Positions 55,290 to 64,000 of a stretch of DNA of 64,000 nucleotides are shown here, piece by piece. The notes below the pieces were generated by a model. That model made no database searches. It was not told where the DNA came from and was given only the letters and a program-made list of their open reading frames with translations. Position 1 is the first letter of the stretch, and the number at the start of each line of letters is the position of its first letter. Made by a program: the position numbers and the translations under genes. This DNA is from Wagnerdoeblera sp046292685 (GTDB lineage: Bacteria > Pseudomonadota > Alphaproteobacteria > Rhodobacterales > Rhodobacteraceae): positions 1 to 64,000 of the forward strand of contig NZ_JBKBQM010000013.1 of assembly GCF_046292685.1 (NCBI RefSeq), written 5' to 3'.

Positions 55290-57482
55290 TCAGGGCGCGG
55301 CTGCCAGGCCCGGGCGCGGCGCGGGTGTCGACCGCGCTTCGGCAAAGGGGTGGGCCATCGGGGGCGGCCGGCTCGCCCGGGCGAAAAGTTGCGTTTCCAA
55401 GGTTTCCAGCCAGTCGCGCGGTGTTGGCGCCTCGCCTCGCGCCCGCGACGGCCGCGGCGACCAGCGGCGCGCCCGGTCGGGGCGCGTTGCCGCAAACCGC
55501 CAGCCGCCGGTTTCATCGCTTTGCACCGCCAGCGGGCCGGTCTGGGCCAGCAAGGTCTGGTCGATGACAAGGCAACCCTCGGGCACCTGTCGGGCCGGTG
55601 CTGCAAGGATCACGATCGCGACCTCGGCACAAACGGCCGGCAGGCGCCCCTCGGCCCCTTTGCCCGTCAGATGGGCCCCCGCAACGCCGTCCAGCCAAAA
55701 GCGCCTGTCGCCACGCCCCCCCGCAAACCCGGGGCGGGCGGCGGCCTGTTCCTGGCTGACGCGGTCGCCGTCGTTTTCCAGCCAGACCTGCGCGGCAAAT
55801 CCGTTTCCGCGCGGCAAGGACAGCGCCCGGCCTTGCGGCCCCATCAGCCCGACCAGCCCGCCATCCGCCGCGATCAGCAAATCCGGCCTTGTGCCCGCCT
55901 GCCACAGGAACAAGGCCAGACCCAGCGGCACGACCCCCACAAGCCGCAGCCGCCCGCGCAAGAGCACCAGCGCAAGGCCACCAACCGCGACCAGGGGCAG
56001 GACGGCCGCGCCGGCCTGCGGCACCAACGTTACAGCACCTGGCCAGGAGGCCACCTCCTGCGAAACCGCGAGGATCCAGCCGCAGCCAAGCCCCAGCGCC
56101 CACAGCGCGGGTTGCGCCAGGCCCAACGGCGCCAGCATCGCCGACAGCACCCCTGCCGGCATCACCAAAACCCCCATCACCGGCCCCGCCGCCAGGTTCG
56201 CCACCAGGCCATAGTCCGAGAAGCGGTTGAAATGCACCGCCGCGAACGGCGCCGAGGCAAAACCCGCCACCAGCGACGATACCACCAGCACCGCGACCGG
56301 CCGCCCCCAAGCCGGCAGCCGCAACAGCATCCTGTGGTCGTGCAGCGCACCGAAAGCGGCCACCAGCGCAGCCGTGGCACCGAATGACATCTGGAAACCC
56401 GGCTCGGCCATCGCCTCGGGCTGCACCAGCAGCAGGATCAGCGCGGCAATCGCCACCGAGCGCAAGGATATCGCGCGGCGATCCACCAGCACGGCGCCCA
56501 GCATCACCGCCACCATCACAAAGGCGCGGGTCGTGGCCACATCGCCCCCCGACAGCAGCAGGTAAAAGGCCGCCGCCGCCAGCGCGACCACGGCCGCCAG
56601 CTTTTTCGTCGGCAGGCGCAAGGCAACGGGCGGCACCAGCGCCAATCCGAGGCGGACCGCAAAGAACACGAACCCGGTCAGCAACCCCATGTGCATCCCC
56701 GAGATCGACACGAGGTGATACAGGTTCGAATCGCGCAGCGCCTGCGTCGTCGCCTGATCGACGCCGGATCGGTCGCCCGTCAGCATGGCGGCGGCAAAGG
56801 CACCGGGGGGGCCGGGAATGGCCGCCTGCAAGGCTTGCGACAGGCGCATCCGCAACTGGCTGAGCGCCAGCTCCAACCTCGGGGGCGGCCCCTGGGCCAG
56901 CACCGGCGTTCGGGTATAGCCGACGGCACCAAGGCTGCGAAACCAGGCCATGCGCTGAAAATCGAAGCCTCCGGGCTCGACCGGGCCATCGGGCGGCGAC
57001 AGATGCGCCGTCATCATCACGCGCAGGCCGGGGATCGGGTCCACGAAGCCCTGATCCCCGTGCAAGGCAACCCGCACACGGGCCGGGGTCCGTTCGGGCG
57101 GCACACGTTCCAGCACCACGCGGTCCAGCGTCAACCGGGGCTTGTCGGCCTGCGAACGGTCGATCTCCACGATGCGGCCTTCGACGGGGCCGTAGTATCG
57201 GAACCCCAGCACCGGCCCCGCGACCCGGTCGGACCGTGCGCCGATCGAGAGAAACCCCACCGCCAGCGACACCAGCGCGGCCCCGAGCGGCAGCGTCACC
57301 ACCCCCTGCCGGCCCCACAGCCCCAGCCCCGCCACCGCAAGACCGAAGGCACCCACATAGGCCGCCGGGCCCGGTTCGCCCGGCCAGGCCAGCCACAGCG
57401 CGATTCCCAGACCCATGCAGACCGGCACCCACAGGAACAGGCGCCCGCGCTCTGCCGCCAGCCATGCGCCGACCCCGCCCAC
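55290..57482 (-). CDS. comEC: ComEC/Rec2 family DNA-uptake channel protein
   Basis: A 730-aa membrane protein. The N-terminal DUF4131 part has hydrophobic segments, followed by the Competence domain (SLGAVGYTR, then SGMHMGLLTGFVFF and LLLSGGDVATTRAFVMV). The C-terminal beta-lactamase-like part is degenerate, without the HxHxDH metal site. ComEC carries one DNA strand across the inner membrane in natural transformation. The start is GTG 57482, and earlier starts are possible. It is convergent with lexA (33 bases apart) and divergent from gltX. Confidence 0.9.
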   Translation of the reverse strand: MGGVGAWLAAERGRLFLWVPVCMGLGIALWLAWPGEPGPAAYVGAFGLAVAGLGLWGRQGVVTLPLGAALVSLAVGFLSIGARSDRVAGPVLGFRYYGPVEGRIVEIDRSQADKPRLTLDRVVLERVPPERTPARVRVALHGDQGFVDPIPGLRVMMTAHLSPPDGPVEPGGFDFQRMAWFRSLGAVGYTRTPVLAQGPPPRLELALSQLRMRLSQALQAAIPGPPGAFAAAMLTGDRSGVDQATTQALRDSNLYHLVSISGMHMGLLTGFVFFAVRLGLALVPPVALRLPTKKLAAVVALAAAAFYLLLSGGDVATTRAFVMVAVMLGAVLVDRRAISLRSVAIAALILLLVQPEAMAEPGFQMSFGATAALVAAFGALHDHRMLLRLPAWGRPVAVLVVSSLVAGFASAPFAAVHFNRFSDYGLVANLAAGPVMGVLVMPAGVLSAMLAPLGLAQPALWALGLGCGWILAVSQEVASWPGAVTLVPQAGAAVLPLVAVGGLALVLLRGRLRLVGVVPLGLALFLWQAGTRPDLLIAADGGLVGLMGPQGRALSLPRGNGFAAQVWLENDGDRVSQEQAAARPGFAGGRGDRRFWLDGVAGAHLTGKGAEGRLPAVCAEVAIVILAAPARQVPEGCLVIDQTLLAQTGPLAVQSDETGGWRFAATRPDRARRWSPRPSRARGEAPTPRDWLETLETQLFARASRPPPMAHPFAEARSTPAPRPGLAAAP

Positions 57483-57566
57483 TTGCCGCGCCCCTTGCGA
57501 TTGCCTAGACAGGGCGCGAGCCTAGCGGCTCATGGTTTCCAGAAAGTTAATCCGAAAGGCACGCCC

Positions 57567-58994
57567 ATGCCCGGCCCCGCCGACCGCCCTGTCGTGACCC
57601 GCTTTGCGCCTTCGCCGACCGGCTATCTGCACATCGGCGGCGCAAGGACGGCGCTGTTCAACTGGCTGTACGCCCGCGGCCGGGGCGGCCGGTTCCTGCT
57701 GCGCATCGAGGATACCGACCGCGAACGGTCCACGCCGCAGGCGACGGAAGCCATTCTGCAAGGCCTGCGGTGGCTGGGGCTCGACTGGGACGGCGAGGCG
57801 ATCAGCCAGTTCGCCCGCGCCCCGCGCCATGCCGAAGTGGCGCACGAAATGCTGGCCCGCGGCCGCGCCTACAAGTGCTTTGCCACCGCCGCCGAAATCG
57901 ACGCCTTCCGCGAGGCGGAAAAGGCCGCCGGGCGCTATCCGGTGTTTCAGAGCCCCTGGCGCGATGCCGACCCGGCGACCCACCCCGACGCGCCCTATGC
58001 CATCCGCATGAAGGCGCCACGCACCGGCGAAACGGTGATCCGCGATGCGGTGCAAGGCGAAGTGCGAGTGCGCAACGACCAGCTGGACGACATGATCGTG
58101 CTGCGCTCGGACGGCACGCCGGTCTACATGCTGGCGGTGGTGGTGGACGATCACGACATGGGGGTCACCCATGTGATCCGCGGCGACGACCACCTGAACA
58201 ACGCCGCCCGTCAGCAGATGGTCTATGACGCGATGGATTGGGACGTTCCGGTCTGGGCGCATATACCGCTTATTCACGGGCCCGATGGCAAGAAGCTGTC
58301 GAAACGGCACGGAGCGGTGGGGTTGCACGAATACCAGGGCATGGGCTACCCGGCGCAGGCGATGCGCAACTACCTGTGCCGCCTGGGCTGGGCGCATGGC
58401 GATGCCGAGTTCTTCGGCGATGCCGAAGCCCTGGCCTGGTTCGACCTTCCGGGAATCGGCCGTGCCCCCGCCCGGCTGGATTTCAAGAAACTGGAAAACC
58501 TGTCGGGCCAGCACATCGCCGCGATGGACGATGCCGCGCTGCTGCACGAATTGCAGGCATTTCTTGCGGCCACGGGCCAGCCGCCCTTGACGCCGTTGCA
58601 GACAGACCTGATGGCCCGCGCCATGCCCAGCCTCAAGGAACGGGCGAAGACTTTCCCGGAACTGCTTGATAAGGCGGCCTTCCTGATGCAGGCGCGCCCG
58701 ATCGTGCCCGACGCGAAGGCCAGGGTGGCGCTGGATTCTGTATCCCGTGGTATACTGCGCGAATTGACGCCGCGCCTGCAAAATGCTAGCTGGAACCGCG
58801 AGGCGCTGGAGGCCGAGGTAACGCAGGTTGCCGCCGACCACGGGCTCGGGATGGGCAAGATCGCCGCCCCGTTGCGGGCCGCGCTTTCGGGCCGCACCGT
58901 GTCGCCCAGCGTCTTTGACATGATGCTGGTCATCGGTCGCGACGAAACACTCGCGCGGCTGGCGGAGGCAGCGGACTGGCCGGAAACGGCCTGA
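57567..58994 (+). CDS. gltX: Glutamyl-tRNA synthetase
   Basis: A 475-aa class I synthetase. The HIGH signature reads YLHIGGARTALFNW and the KMSKS motif is KLSKRHGAV. VTRFAPSPTGYLH is the usual N-terminus. Alphaproteobacteria often have two GluRS copies, one of which charges tRNA-Gln for the transamidation route; only one is in the window. GAAAGG precedes ATG 57567. The citrate synthase gene follows after 66 bases. Confidence 0.95.
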   Translation: MPGPADRPVVTRFAPSPTGYLHIGGARTALFNWLYARGRGGRFLLRIEDTDRERSTPQATEAILQGLRWLGLDWDGEAISQFARAPRHAEVAHEMLARGRAYKCFATAAEIDAFREAEKAAGRYPVFQSPWRDADPATHPDAPYAIRMKAPRTGETVIRDAVQGEVRVRNDQLDDMIVLRSDGTPVYMLAVVVDDHDMGVTHVIRGDDHLNNAARQQMVYDAMDWDVPVWAHIPLIHGPDGKKLSKRHGAVGLHEYQGMGYPAQAMRNYLCRLGWAHGDAEFFGDAEALAWFDLPGIGRAPARLDFKKLENLSGQHIAAMDDAALLHELQAFLAATGQPPLTPLQTDLMARAMPSLKERAKTFPELLDKAAFLMQARPIVPDAKARVALDSVSRGILRELTPRLQNASWNREALEAEVTQVAADHGLGMGKIAAPLRAALSGRTVSPSVFDMMLVIGRDETLARLAEAADWPETA

Positions 58995-59022
58995 CCCCTT
59001 CGCCACCCGGGCACGGCTTTTG

Positions 59023-59040
59023 CCGGGGCGCCCGCCCCGG
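59023..59040. other. Hairpin between gltX and gltA
   Basis: A 7-bp stem CCGGGGC/GCCCCGG with a 4-base loop, without T-tract, lies between the two co-directional genes. It could attenuate or stabilise the transcript; a full terminator is unlikely. Confidence 0.45.
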
Positions 59041-59060
59041 CCCGCAGAAGAGGGACGACA

Positions 59061-60359
59061 ATGCAGACGCCGATCAAGACCGCCAGGCTGACCATCGACG
59101 ACAAGACCTACGACTTGCCGATGTATCGCCCCACGCTCGGGCCCGATGTCGTCGATATCGGCAAACTCTATTCCCAGGCCGATGTCTTTACCTTCGACCC
59201 CGGCTTCACCTCGACCGCGGCCTGCGATTCGACCATCACCTACATCGACGGCGACAAGGGCGAACTGCTGTATCGCGGCTATCCGATCGAACAGCTGGCC
59301 GAACAGTCGCATCACCTCGAAGTCTGCTACCTGCTGCTTTACGGGGAACTGCCGACCAAGGCGCAACTTATCGACTTCGAAAAGCGGGTGACGCGGCACA
59401 CGATGGTGCATGAACAGATGCACTATTTCTTCCGCGGGTTCCGCCGCGACAGCCACCCGATGGCCACGATGGTGGGCGTGGTGGGGGCGATGTCGGCCTT
59501 CTACCACGACAGCACCGACATTTCCGACCCCTGGCAGCGCGAGGTCGCCGCGATCCGCATGATCGCCAAGATCCCGACCATCGCGGCAATGGCCTACAAG
59601 TATTCCATCGGGCAGCCCTTCGTCTATCCGAAGAACAGCCTCAGTTATGCCGGCAACTTCCTGCACATGTGCTTTGCCGTGCCTTGCGAGGAATACGTGG
59701 TCTCGCCGATCCTGGAAAAGGCGATGGACCGCATCATGATGCTGCATGCGGACCATGAGCAGAACGCCTCGACCAGCACGGTGCGGCTTGCCGGGTCTTC
59801 GGGGGCCAACCCGTTCGCCTGCATCGCGGCCGGCATCGCCTGCCTCTGGGGGCCGGCGCATGGCGGCGCCAACCAGGCCTGCCTGGAGATGCTGCGCGAG
59901 ATCGGCACCGTGGACCGCATCCCGGAATACATCGCCCGCGCCAAGGACAAGAACGACCCCTTCCGCCTGATGGGCTTCGGCCACCGGGTCTACAGGAACT
60001 TCGACCCGCGCGCCAAGGTGATGAAGGAATCCGCCGACGAGGTGCTGGGCCTGCTGGGGATCGAGAACAACCCGACGCTGCAGGTCGCCAAGGAGCTGGA
60101 GCGGATCGCGCTGGAAGACGAATACTTCATCTCGAAAAAGCTCTACCCGAACGTGGACTTCTATTCCGGCATCATCCTCGATGCCATGGGCTTCCCCACC
60201 TCGATGTTCACGCCGATCTTCGCGCTGTCGCGCACGGTGGGCTGGATCTCGCAGTGGAAGGAAATGATCGCCGACAAGAACCAGAAGATCGGCCGCCCGC
60301 GTCAGCTGTACATCGGCGCGACGCAGCGCGACTACGTGCCGGTCGAAGGCCGCGGCTGA
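59061..60359 (+). CDS. gltA: Citrate synthase, type II
   Basis: A 432-aa enzyme of the TCA cycle that condenses oxaloacetate with acetyl-CoA. The regions LYRGYPIEQLAE, HADHEQNASTSTVR, GPAHGGANQACLEML and GFGHRVYRNFDPRA carry the active-site His residues and Asp is near FYSGIILDAMG. The length with an N-terminal beta domain fits the hexameric NADH-sensitive type of Gram-negative bacteria. GAGGGACGAC precedes ATG 59061. A strong terminator follows. Confidence 0.96.
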   Translation: MQTPIKTARLTIDDKTYDLPMYRPTLGPDVVDIGKLYSQADVFTFDPGFTSTAACDSTITYIDGDKGELLYRGYPIEQLAEQSHHLEVCYLLLYGELPTKAQLIDFEKRVTRHTMVHEQMHYFFRGFRRDSHPMATMVGVVGAMSAFYHDSTDISDPWQREVAAIRMIAKIPTIAAMAYKYSIGQPFVYPKNSLSYAGNFLHMCFAVPCEEYVVSPILEKAMDRIMMLHADHEQNASTSTVRLAGSSGANPFACIAAGIACLWGPAHGGANQACLEMLREIGTVDRIPEYIARAKDKNDPFRLMGFGHRVYRNFDPRAKVMKESADEVLGLLGIENNPTLQVAKELERIALEDEYFISKKLYPNVDFYSGIILDAMGFPTSMFTPIFALSRTVGWISQWKEMIADKNQKIGRPRQLYIGATQRDYVPVEGRG

Positions 60360-60382
60360 CCGGGTCGCAATGGCGAAACGGC

Positions 60383-60408
60383 AAAGGGGGCCTTGCGGCC
60401 CCCTTTTT
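60383..60408 (+). terminator. Rho-independent terminator of gltA
   Basis: A 10-bp stem (60383-60392 with 60397-60406) with a TTGC loop and five T residues (60404-60408), 24 bases after the gltA stop. It resembles the gap terminator in arrangement. Confidence 0.9.
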
Positions 60409-60650
60409 CATTCGGTGCGAGGCTGCGACCGCGGGCCGGGCAACCGATGCATCGACAGCATCAGCGTGCCCGCTGCGAGGCCGGCCAGACCTGCCAAGCC
60501 CCCCAGAAGCAGGGTAAGCAGCCCCAGCAGCGGCACACCCGTTGCCACCAGCAGCAGCCAACGGCGGCTTGCGCCGGGCCCCGGCGGCCGGGTGCAGGCC
60601 TGCAAGGCCACAAGCAGCCAGGCCAGCGCGCCCAATCCCACCAGCACCAT
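60408..60650 (-). CDS. DUF2484 family membrane protein
   Basis: An 80-aa protein with two to three hydrophobic segments (VLVGLGALAWLLVALQA, RRWLLLVATGVPLLGLLTLLLGG and a final one) and a basic C-terminus. The GVPLLG and GL-rich pattern fits DUF2484, a family found between murC and murB in Rhodobacterales. Its role is unknown; the location suggests a part in cell-wall synthesis. GTG 60677 is an alternative start. It ends over the last T of the gltA terminator, convergent with gltA. Confidence 0.8.
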   Translation of the reverse strand: MVLVGLGALAWLLVALQACTRPPGPGASRRWLLLVATGVPLLGLLTLLLGGLAGLAGLAAGTLMLSMHRLPGPRSQPRTE

Positions 60651-60698
60651 CGTCTTACGACGCCCCGGAAATGGCACCGCCGCGATCCGCGTCGGCGG

Positions 60699-62102
60699 TC
60701 ACGATGCCAACCGCTGCGGCAAGGCGTTGGCCCAGGCCGAGATCGTGCCCGCGCCCAGGCACACCACCATGTCGCCCGGCCGCGCCTGTTCGCGCACCAG
60801 CCGCGCCAGATCGGCCTCGTCCAGAATGGCCCGCGCGTGGCGATGCCCGTGGGCAATGAGCCCTGCCACCAGATCGTCGCGGCTGGCACCGGGGATCGGG
60901 TCTTCGCCGGCGGCATAGACTTCGGCAATGGCCACCACGTCGGCCTCGTTGAAGCAGGTGCAGAAATCCTCGAACAGATGGCTGAGCCGGGTGTAGCGGT
61001 GCGGCTGGTGCACGGCGATCACCCGGCCTTTGGTCGCCTGCCGGGCGGCGCGCAGCACGGCTGCGATTTCCACCGGATGGTGGCCGTAATCGTCGATGAT
61101 GGTGATGCCGTTCACCTCGCCGACCCTGGTGAAACGGCGGTTCACCCCGGCAAAGCCGGCCAGCGCCGCGCGAATATCGTCGCCTCGCATCCCGAGGTGC
61201 CGCGCGACCGCCACCGCCGCCAGCGCGTTCGACACGTTGTGATCGCCCGGCATCGGCAAGGAGCACCCCTCGATCCAGGCGCCGTCGCCTTCGCCTTGCA
61301 GCAGGATGTCGAAATGCGCGGTACCGTTTTCGTAGGTCAGCCCCACGGCGCGCACATCGGCTTGGGCGTTGAACCCGAAGGTGACGATGCGCCGGTCGGT
61401 GACGCGCCCGACCAGGGCCTGCACCTCGGGGTGGTCGGTGCAGCAGACGGCCAGCCCGTAGAACGGTATGTTCGAGACGAAATCGGTGAAGCCCTTGCGC
61501 AGCGCGTCGAAGCTGCCCCAGTGCTCCATATGCTCGGGGTCGATGTTGGTGACGATGGCGATGGTCGCCGGCAGACGGTTGAAGCTGCCGTCGCTTTCGT
61601 CGGCCTCGACCACCATCCATTCGCCAGCGCCGGCCCGGGCGTTCGAGCCATAGGCATGGATCACGCCGCCGTTGATGACGGTCGGATCGAAGCCGCCACG
61701 ATCCAGCAGGGTCGCCACCATCGTGGTGGTGGTGGTCTTGCCGTGGGTGCCTGCGATGGCCACGTTGGACTTGAGCCGCATCAGTTCGGCCAGCATCTCG
61801 GCCCGCCGCACCACGGGCAGCTTGCGCCGGCGCGCCTCCTCGAGTTCCGGGTTACCCTTCTTGATCGCCGACGACACCACAACCACCGCCGCCTGGCCCA
61901 GGTTTGCGGCCGACTGGCCTTCGAAAAAGGTGGCGCCCAGCTCGACCAGCCGGTCGGTGATCTTGCTGGCCTTGGTGTCGGACCCCTGCACGGTATAGCC
62001 CAGCGTCATCAGCACCTCGGCAATGCCCGACATGCCGATCCCGCCGATGCCGACAAAGTGGATGGGGCCAAGCTCGTGCGGCAGTTTGGTGGCGGGACTC
62101 AT
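60699..62102 (-). CDS. murC: UDP-N-acetylmuramate--L-alanine ligase
   Basis: A 467-aa Mur ligase that adds L-Ala to UDP-MurNAc. HFVGIGGIGMSGIAEVL is the UDP-binding N-terminus; the ATP site is AGTHGKTTTTTMV; VVEADESDGSF and the DDYGHHPVEI segment are typical. The ATG (62102) overlaps the murG stop (ATGA). Confidence 0.96.
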   Translation of the reverse strand: MSPATKLPHELGPIHFVGIGGIGMSGIAEVLMTLGYTVQGSDTKASKITDRLVELGATFFEGQSAANLGQAAVVVVSSAIKKGNPELEEARRRKLPVVRRAEMLAELMRLKSNVAIAGTHGKTTTTTMVATLLDRGGFDPTVINGGVIHAYGSNARAGAGEWMVVEADESDGSFNRLPATIAIVTNIDPEHMEHWGSFDALRKGFTDFVSNIPFYGLAVCCTDHPEVQALVGRVTDRRIVTFGFNAQADVRAVGLTYENGTAHFDILLQGEGDGAWIEGCSLPMPGDHNVSNALAAVAVARHLGMRGDDIRAALAGFAGVNRRFTRVGEVNGITIIDDYGHHPVEIAAVLRAARQATKGRVIAVHQPHRYTRLSHLFEDFCTCFNEADVVAIAEVYAAGEDPIPGASRDDLVAGLIAHGHRHARAILDEADLARLVREQARPGDMVVCLGAGTISAWANALPQRLAS

Positions 62103-63190
62103 GGAACGGGGACTCCGGCAAGTTCGAGGACAAGGGCAGCCAGCGCTTCGGCCGCATCCGGGTGGCTCTGGGCCAGGGCGGCGCTGGCCATGCGGCTGGC
62201 AAGCTGGGGCTGGGTCAGGATGGCGGCCATCTGTTCGGCCAAGGCAGCCGGCGACAGCGCGGCCTCGGGCATCAGCACGGCTGCCCCGGCCTCGACCAGA
62301 CCGCGGGCATTGGCGGTCTGATGGTCGGCGGTCGCGGCCGCGAAGGGGATCAGAATTGCAGGGCGCCCGATGACGGAAATATCGGCGACGGAGCTTGCCC
62401 CCGAACGCGAGATCACCAGCTGCGCTTCGGACAACCGGCGCGGGATGTCGGCAAAGAACGGCTCTACCTCTGCCCGGACCCCGGCCTGGGCATAGGCCTC
62501 GGTCACGCGGGCGGCATCCTCGGCCCGCGCCTGATGGGCGACGCGCAGGTTGGCCCGCACCGCCTCGGGCAGCGCGGCAACCGCCGCAGGCACCACGTCC
62601 GACAGGATGCGCGCCCCCTGGCTGCCGCCGATGACCACAAGGCTCATCGGATAGTCGCCGGGCGGGATGTAGGCGGCACCGGCCCGGTCGCGCACGGCGG
62701 CCCGCACCGGGTTGCCGGTCGGCACGCCTTGCACACCGGACGGCAGGGTCGTGGGCCATGTGCCGCAGGCGAAGCGATCGACCCGACGGGCGAACAGCGT
62801 GTTGACCCGACCGGGGATGCCGTTCTGTTCGTGGATCATGCGCGGAATGCGCAAAAGCGTTGCCGCAGCCAGCGCCGGAATGGAAGGATAGCCGCCGAAC
62901 CCCACCACCACCGCCGGCCGGTCGCGCCGCATCGACAGGGCCGCGCCCAGCACCCCGCCCGCGATCCGCAGCGGTACCAGCGCCTTGGCCACCACGCCGC
63001 CACGCGCAAAGGTGGCCGAGGCCACCTGTTCCACCGCAACCGCCCCGGGGAACCCGCCGGCATAGCGCGCCCCCCGCGCGTCGGTCGAAAGCTTGACCCG
63101 CCAGCCGCGCGCCAGCATCGCCTCGGCCAGGGCCTGCGCGGGGAACATGTGCCCGCCGGTGCCGCCGGCGGCAATCAGCAGCAAGGGCAT
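62099..63190 (-). CDS. murG: UDP-GlcNAc:lipid I transferase MurG
   Basis: A 363-aa glycosyltransferase (GT28) at the inner face of the membrane that converts lipid I to lipid II. The N-terminal glycine loop is IAAGGTGGHMFPA; HEQNGIPGRVN, VIGGSQGARILS and ISRSGASSVADI are family signatures. It starts at ATG 63190, 4 bases after the ftsW stop, and overlaps murC. Confidence 0.96.
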   Translation of the reverse strand: MPLLLIAAGGTGGHMFPAQALAEAMLARGWRVKLSTDARGARYAGGFPGAVAVEQVASATFARGGVVAKALVPLRIAGGVLGAALSMRRDRPAVVVGFGGYPSIPALAAATLLRIPRMIHEQNGIPGRVNTLFARRVDRFACGTWPTTLPSGVQGVPTGNPVRAAVRDRAGAAYIPPGDYPMSLVVIGGSQGARILSDVVPAAVAALPEAVRANLRVAHQARAEDAARVTEAYAQAGVRAEVEPFFADIPRRLSEAQLVISRSGASSVADISVIGRPAILIPFAAATADHQTANARGLVEAGAAVLMPEAALSPAALAEQMAAILTQPQLASRMASAALAQSHPDAAEALAALVLELAGVPVP

Positions 63191-63194
63191 CACG

Positions 63195-64000
63195 TCACCG
63201 CCCTCGCCGCAGCAGATGATCGCCAAGTTCGCCTTGCGGCCGAATCCGGGTCAGCGCCAGCAACGCGCCGACCGTCAGACCCGCAGCCACCACCGACGAC
63301 CCGCCGTAGCTGACGAAGGGCAGCGTCATCCCCTTGGTCGGCAACAGGCGCACCGCAACCCCCATGTTGACCATCGCCTGCACGGTAAAGATGCAGACCA
63401 GACCCGCCCCGCCCAGACGCGCAAAGGGATCGCGCTCGCGCATCAGGCGCAGCAACGAGCGCACGAGAATGGTGCCGTAAAGCAGGATGATCACCGAAAC
63501 AAGCACGAGGCCATATTCCTCGGCGGCGACGGCGATGATGAAATCGGTATGTGCATCGGGCAACTGCCATTTCACCTGGCCTTCGCCGACGCCGGTGCCG
63601 AAGAAGCCGCCGTTCTGGATGGCGGTCGTGGCATAGCCGATCTGGGTGCGCGGGTCGATTTCGGCGGCCAGAAAGCCGTTGATGCGCCCGGCGAAATGGT
63701 CCGAGCTGTTGTAGGCCACCGTCGCGCCGGCAGCGATCAGGCTGCCCACGACCATCAGCAGCTTCATCGGCGCACCCGAGACGAAATAGACCACGCCCCA
63801 GCCGAACAGCACCAGCGCCGTCTGGCCGAAGTCGGGTTGCAGCACCAGGAGAGACGTGACAATGACCAGCAGCCCGAACGACCACGCCCTGCCCGGCGGG
63901 CCGCCGATATCCTGCGCGGCCGCGATCAGCCAGGCCGAGACGATGACGAAACCGGGCTTGAGGAACTCGGACGGCTGCACGGACCCGATGCCCAGGCTGA
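63195..64000 (-). CDS. ftsW: Cell division lipid II polymerase FtsW (partial)
   Basis: The C-terminal about 268 residues of a SEDS-family glycosyltransferase; the N-terminal part lies beyond the window edge. QPSEFLKPGF, VVYFVSGAPMKLL, FFGTGVGEGQVKWQLPDAHTDFIIAVAAEEYG and TKGMTLPFVSYGGSS are conserved SEDS features. FtsW polymerises septal peptidoglycan together with FtsI. It leads into murG with a short gap, as in the common dcw cluster. Confidence 0.95.
   Translation of the reverse strand, partial: SLGIGSVQPSEFLKPGFVIVSAWLIAAAQDIGGPPGRAWSFGLLVIVTSLLVLQPDFGQTALVLFGWGVVYFVSGAPMKLLMVVGSLIAAGATVAYNSSDHFAGRINGFLAAEIDPRTQIGYATTAIQNGGFFGTGVGEGQVKWQLPDAHTDFIIAVAAEEYGLVLVSVIILLYGTILVRSLLRLMRERDPFARLGGAGLVCIFTVQAMVNMGVAVRLLPTKGMTLPFVSYGGSSVVAAGLTVGALLALTRIRPQGELGDHLLRRGR

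Noticed and set aside
55290..57482. ComEC taken as truncated because the metallo-beta-lactamase motif is missing
   Set aside because: Length is usual for the alphaproteobacterial type, in which the C-terminal domain is degenerate.

Overview
The window is a gene-dense, GC-rich chromosomal segment of an alphaproteobacterium, almost certainly order Rhodobacterales (Rhodobacter, Paracoccus or Tabrizicola-like). The main grounds are gene orders typical of that group: nrdR-ribD, dusB(nifR3)-ntrB-ntrC-ntrY-ntrX, the propionyl-CoA carboxylase genes with small lineage-specific genes between them, yceD-rpmF-plsX-fabH-ihfA-merR, trpGDC-moaC-moeA-lexA-comEC-gltX-gltA, and ftsW-murG-murC-DUF2484. A fused IspDF, an NtrC without the sigma54 contact loop and a GAAC-N7-GAAC LexA box agree with this. 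I see no insertion sequence, prophage, CRISPR array or rRNA; there is one tRNA gene, tRNA-Pro(GGG).

Layout. 1-331 is a gene-free, extremely GC-rich tail downstream of ribD. 332-7895 holds ribD, nrdR, a frameshifted OlsB-like acyltransferase, msrB, an orphan ABC ATPase, a catalytically atypical SDR, a Hint-domain protein, a GNAT enzyme, pncC/cinA and pgpA. 7892-16479 holds ispDF and the nitrogen-regulation operon. 16526-22502 carries an SseB-like gene, a kpsT/kpsE capsule-export pair, uup, a cold-shock gene and a DUF486 gene. 22689-30963 is the propionyl-CoA route (pccB, small genes, pccA, mcm). 31096-35508 is a run of small accessory genes: an MliC-like remnant, hydrolase, VOC, GNAT, TerB-J and an EEP nuclease. 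35505-38452 has a lytic transglycosylase and a Tad-pilus fragment with three small pilin genes and cpaB. 38512-44067 carries dcd, tRNA-Pro and the fatty-acid/ribosomal protein operon. 44182-48046 has bamE, an aminotransferase, a DsbA-like oxidoreductase and gap. 48050-60359 has a YibQ-like protein, the trp/moa/lexA block, comEC, gltX and gltA. 60408-64000 is the mur/fts block, cut by the window edge in ftsW.

How the parts work together. The Ntr genes form two sensor-regulator pairs made in one tightly overlapping operon that starts with a tRNA dihydrouridine synthase. PccB/PccA/Mcm convert propionyl-CoA towards succinyl-CoA; the epimerase is not in the window. PlsX and FabH start phospholipid and fatty-acid synthesis. 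TrpG/D/C supply three steps of tryptophan synthesis. LexA appears to repress its own promoter. MurC/MurG/FtsW make and polymerise peptidoglycan precursors.

The most unusual points are: tandem pilin genes with identical proteins and two synonymous nucleotide differences, carrying Asp-Trp instead of Glu-Tyr at the processing motif; NtrC and NtrX both lacking the GAFTGA loop; a Hint domain with serine in place of cysteine; an SDR without Tyr and Lys; a GAPDH without the NAD-selecting Asp; two likely frameshifted genes; a perfect 19-bp GC-only inverted repeat after mcm; and candidate operators ahead of gap and pccB. I did not find a convincing wholly new multi-gene system; the pilin array with its AT-rich palindromic upstream region is the best candidate for novelty.
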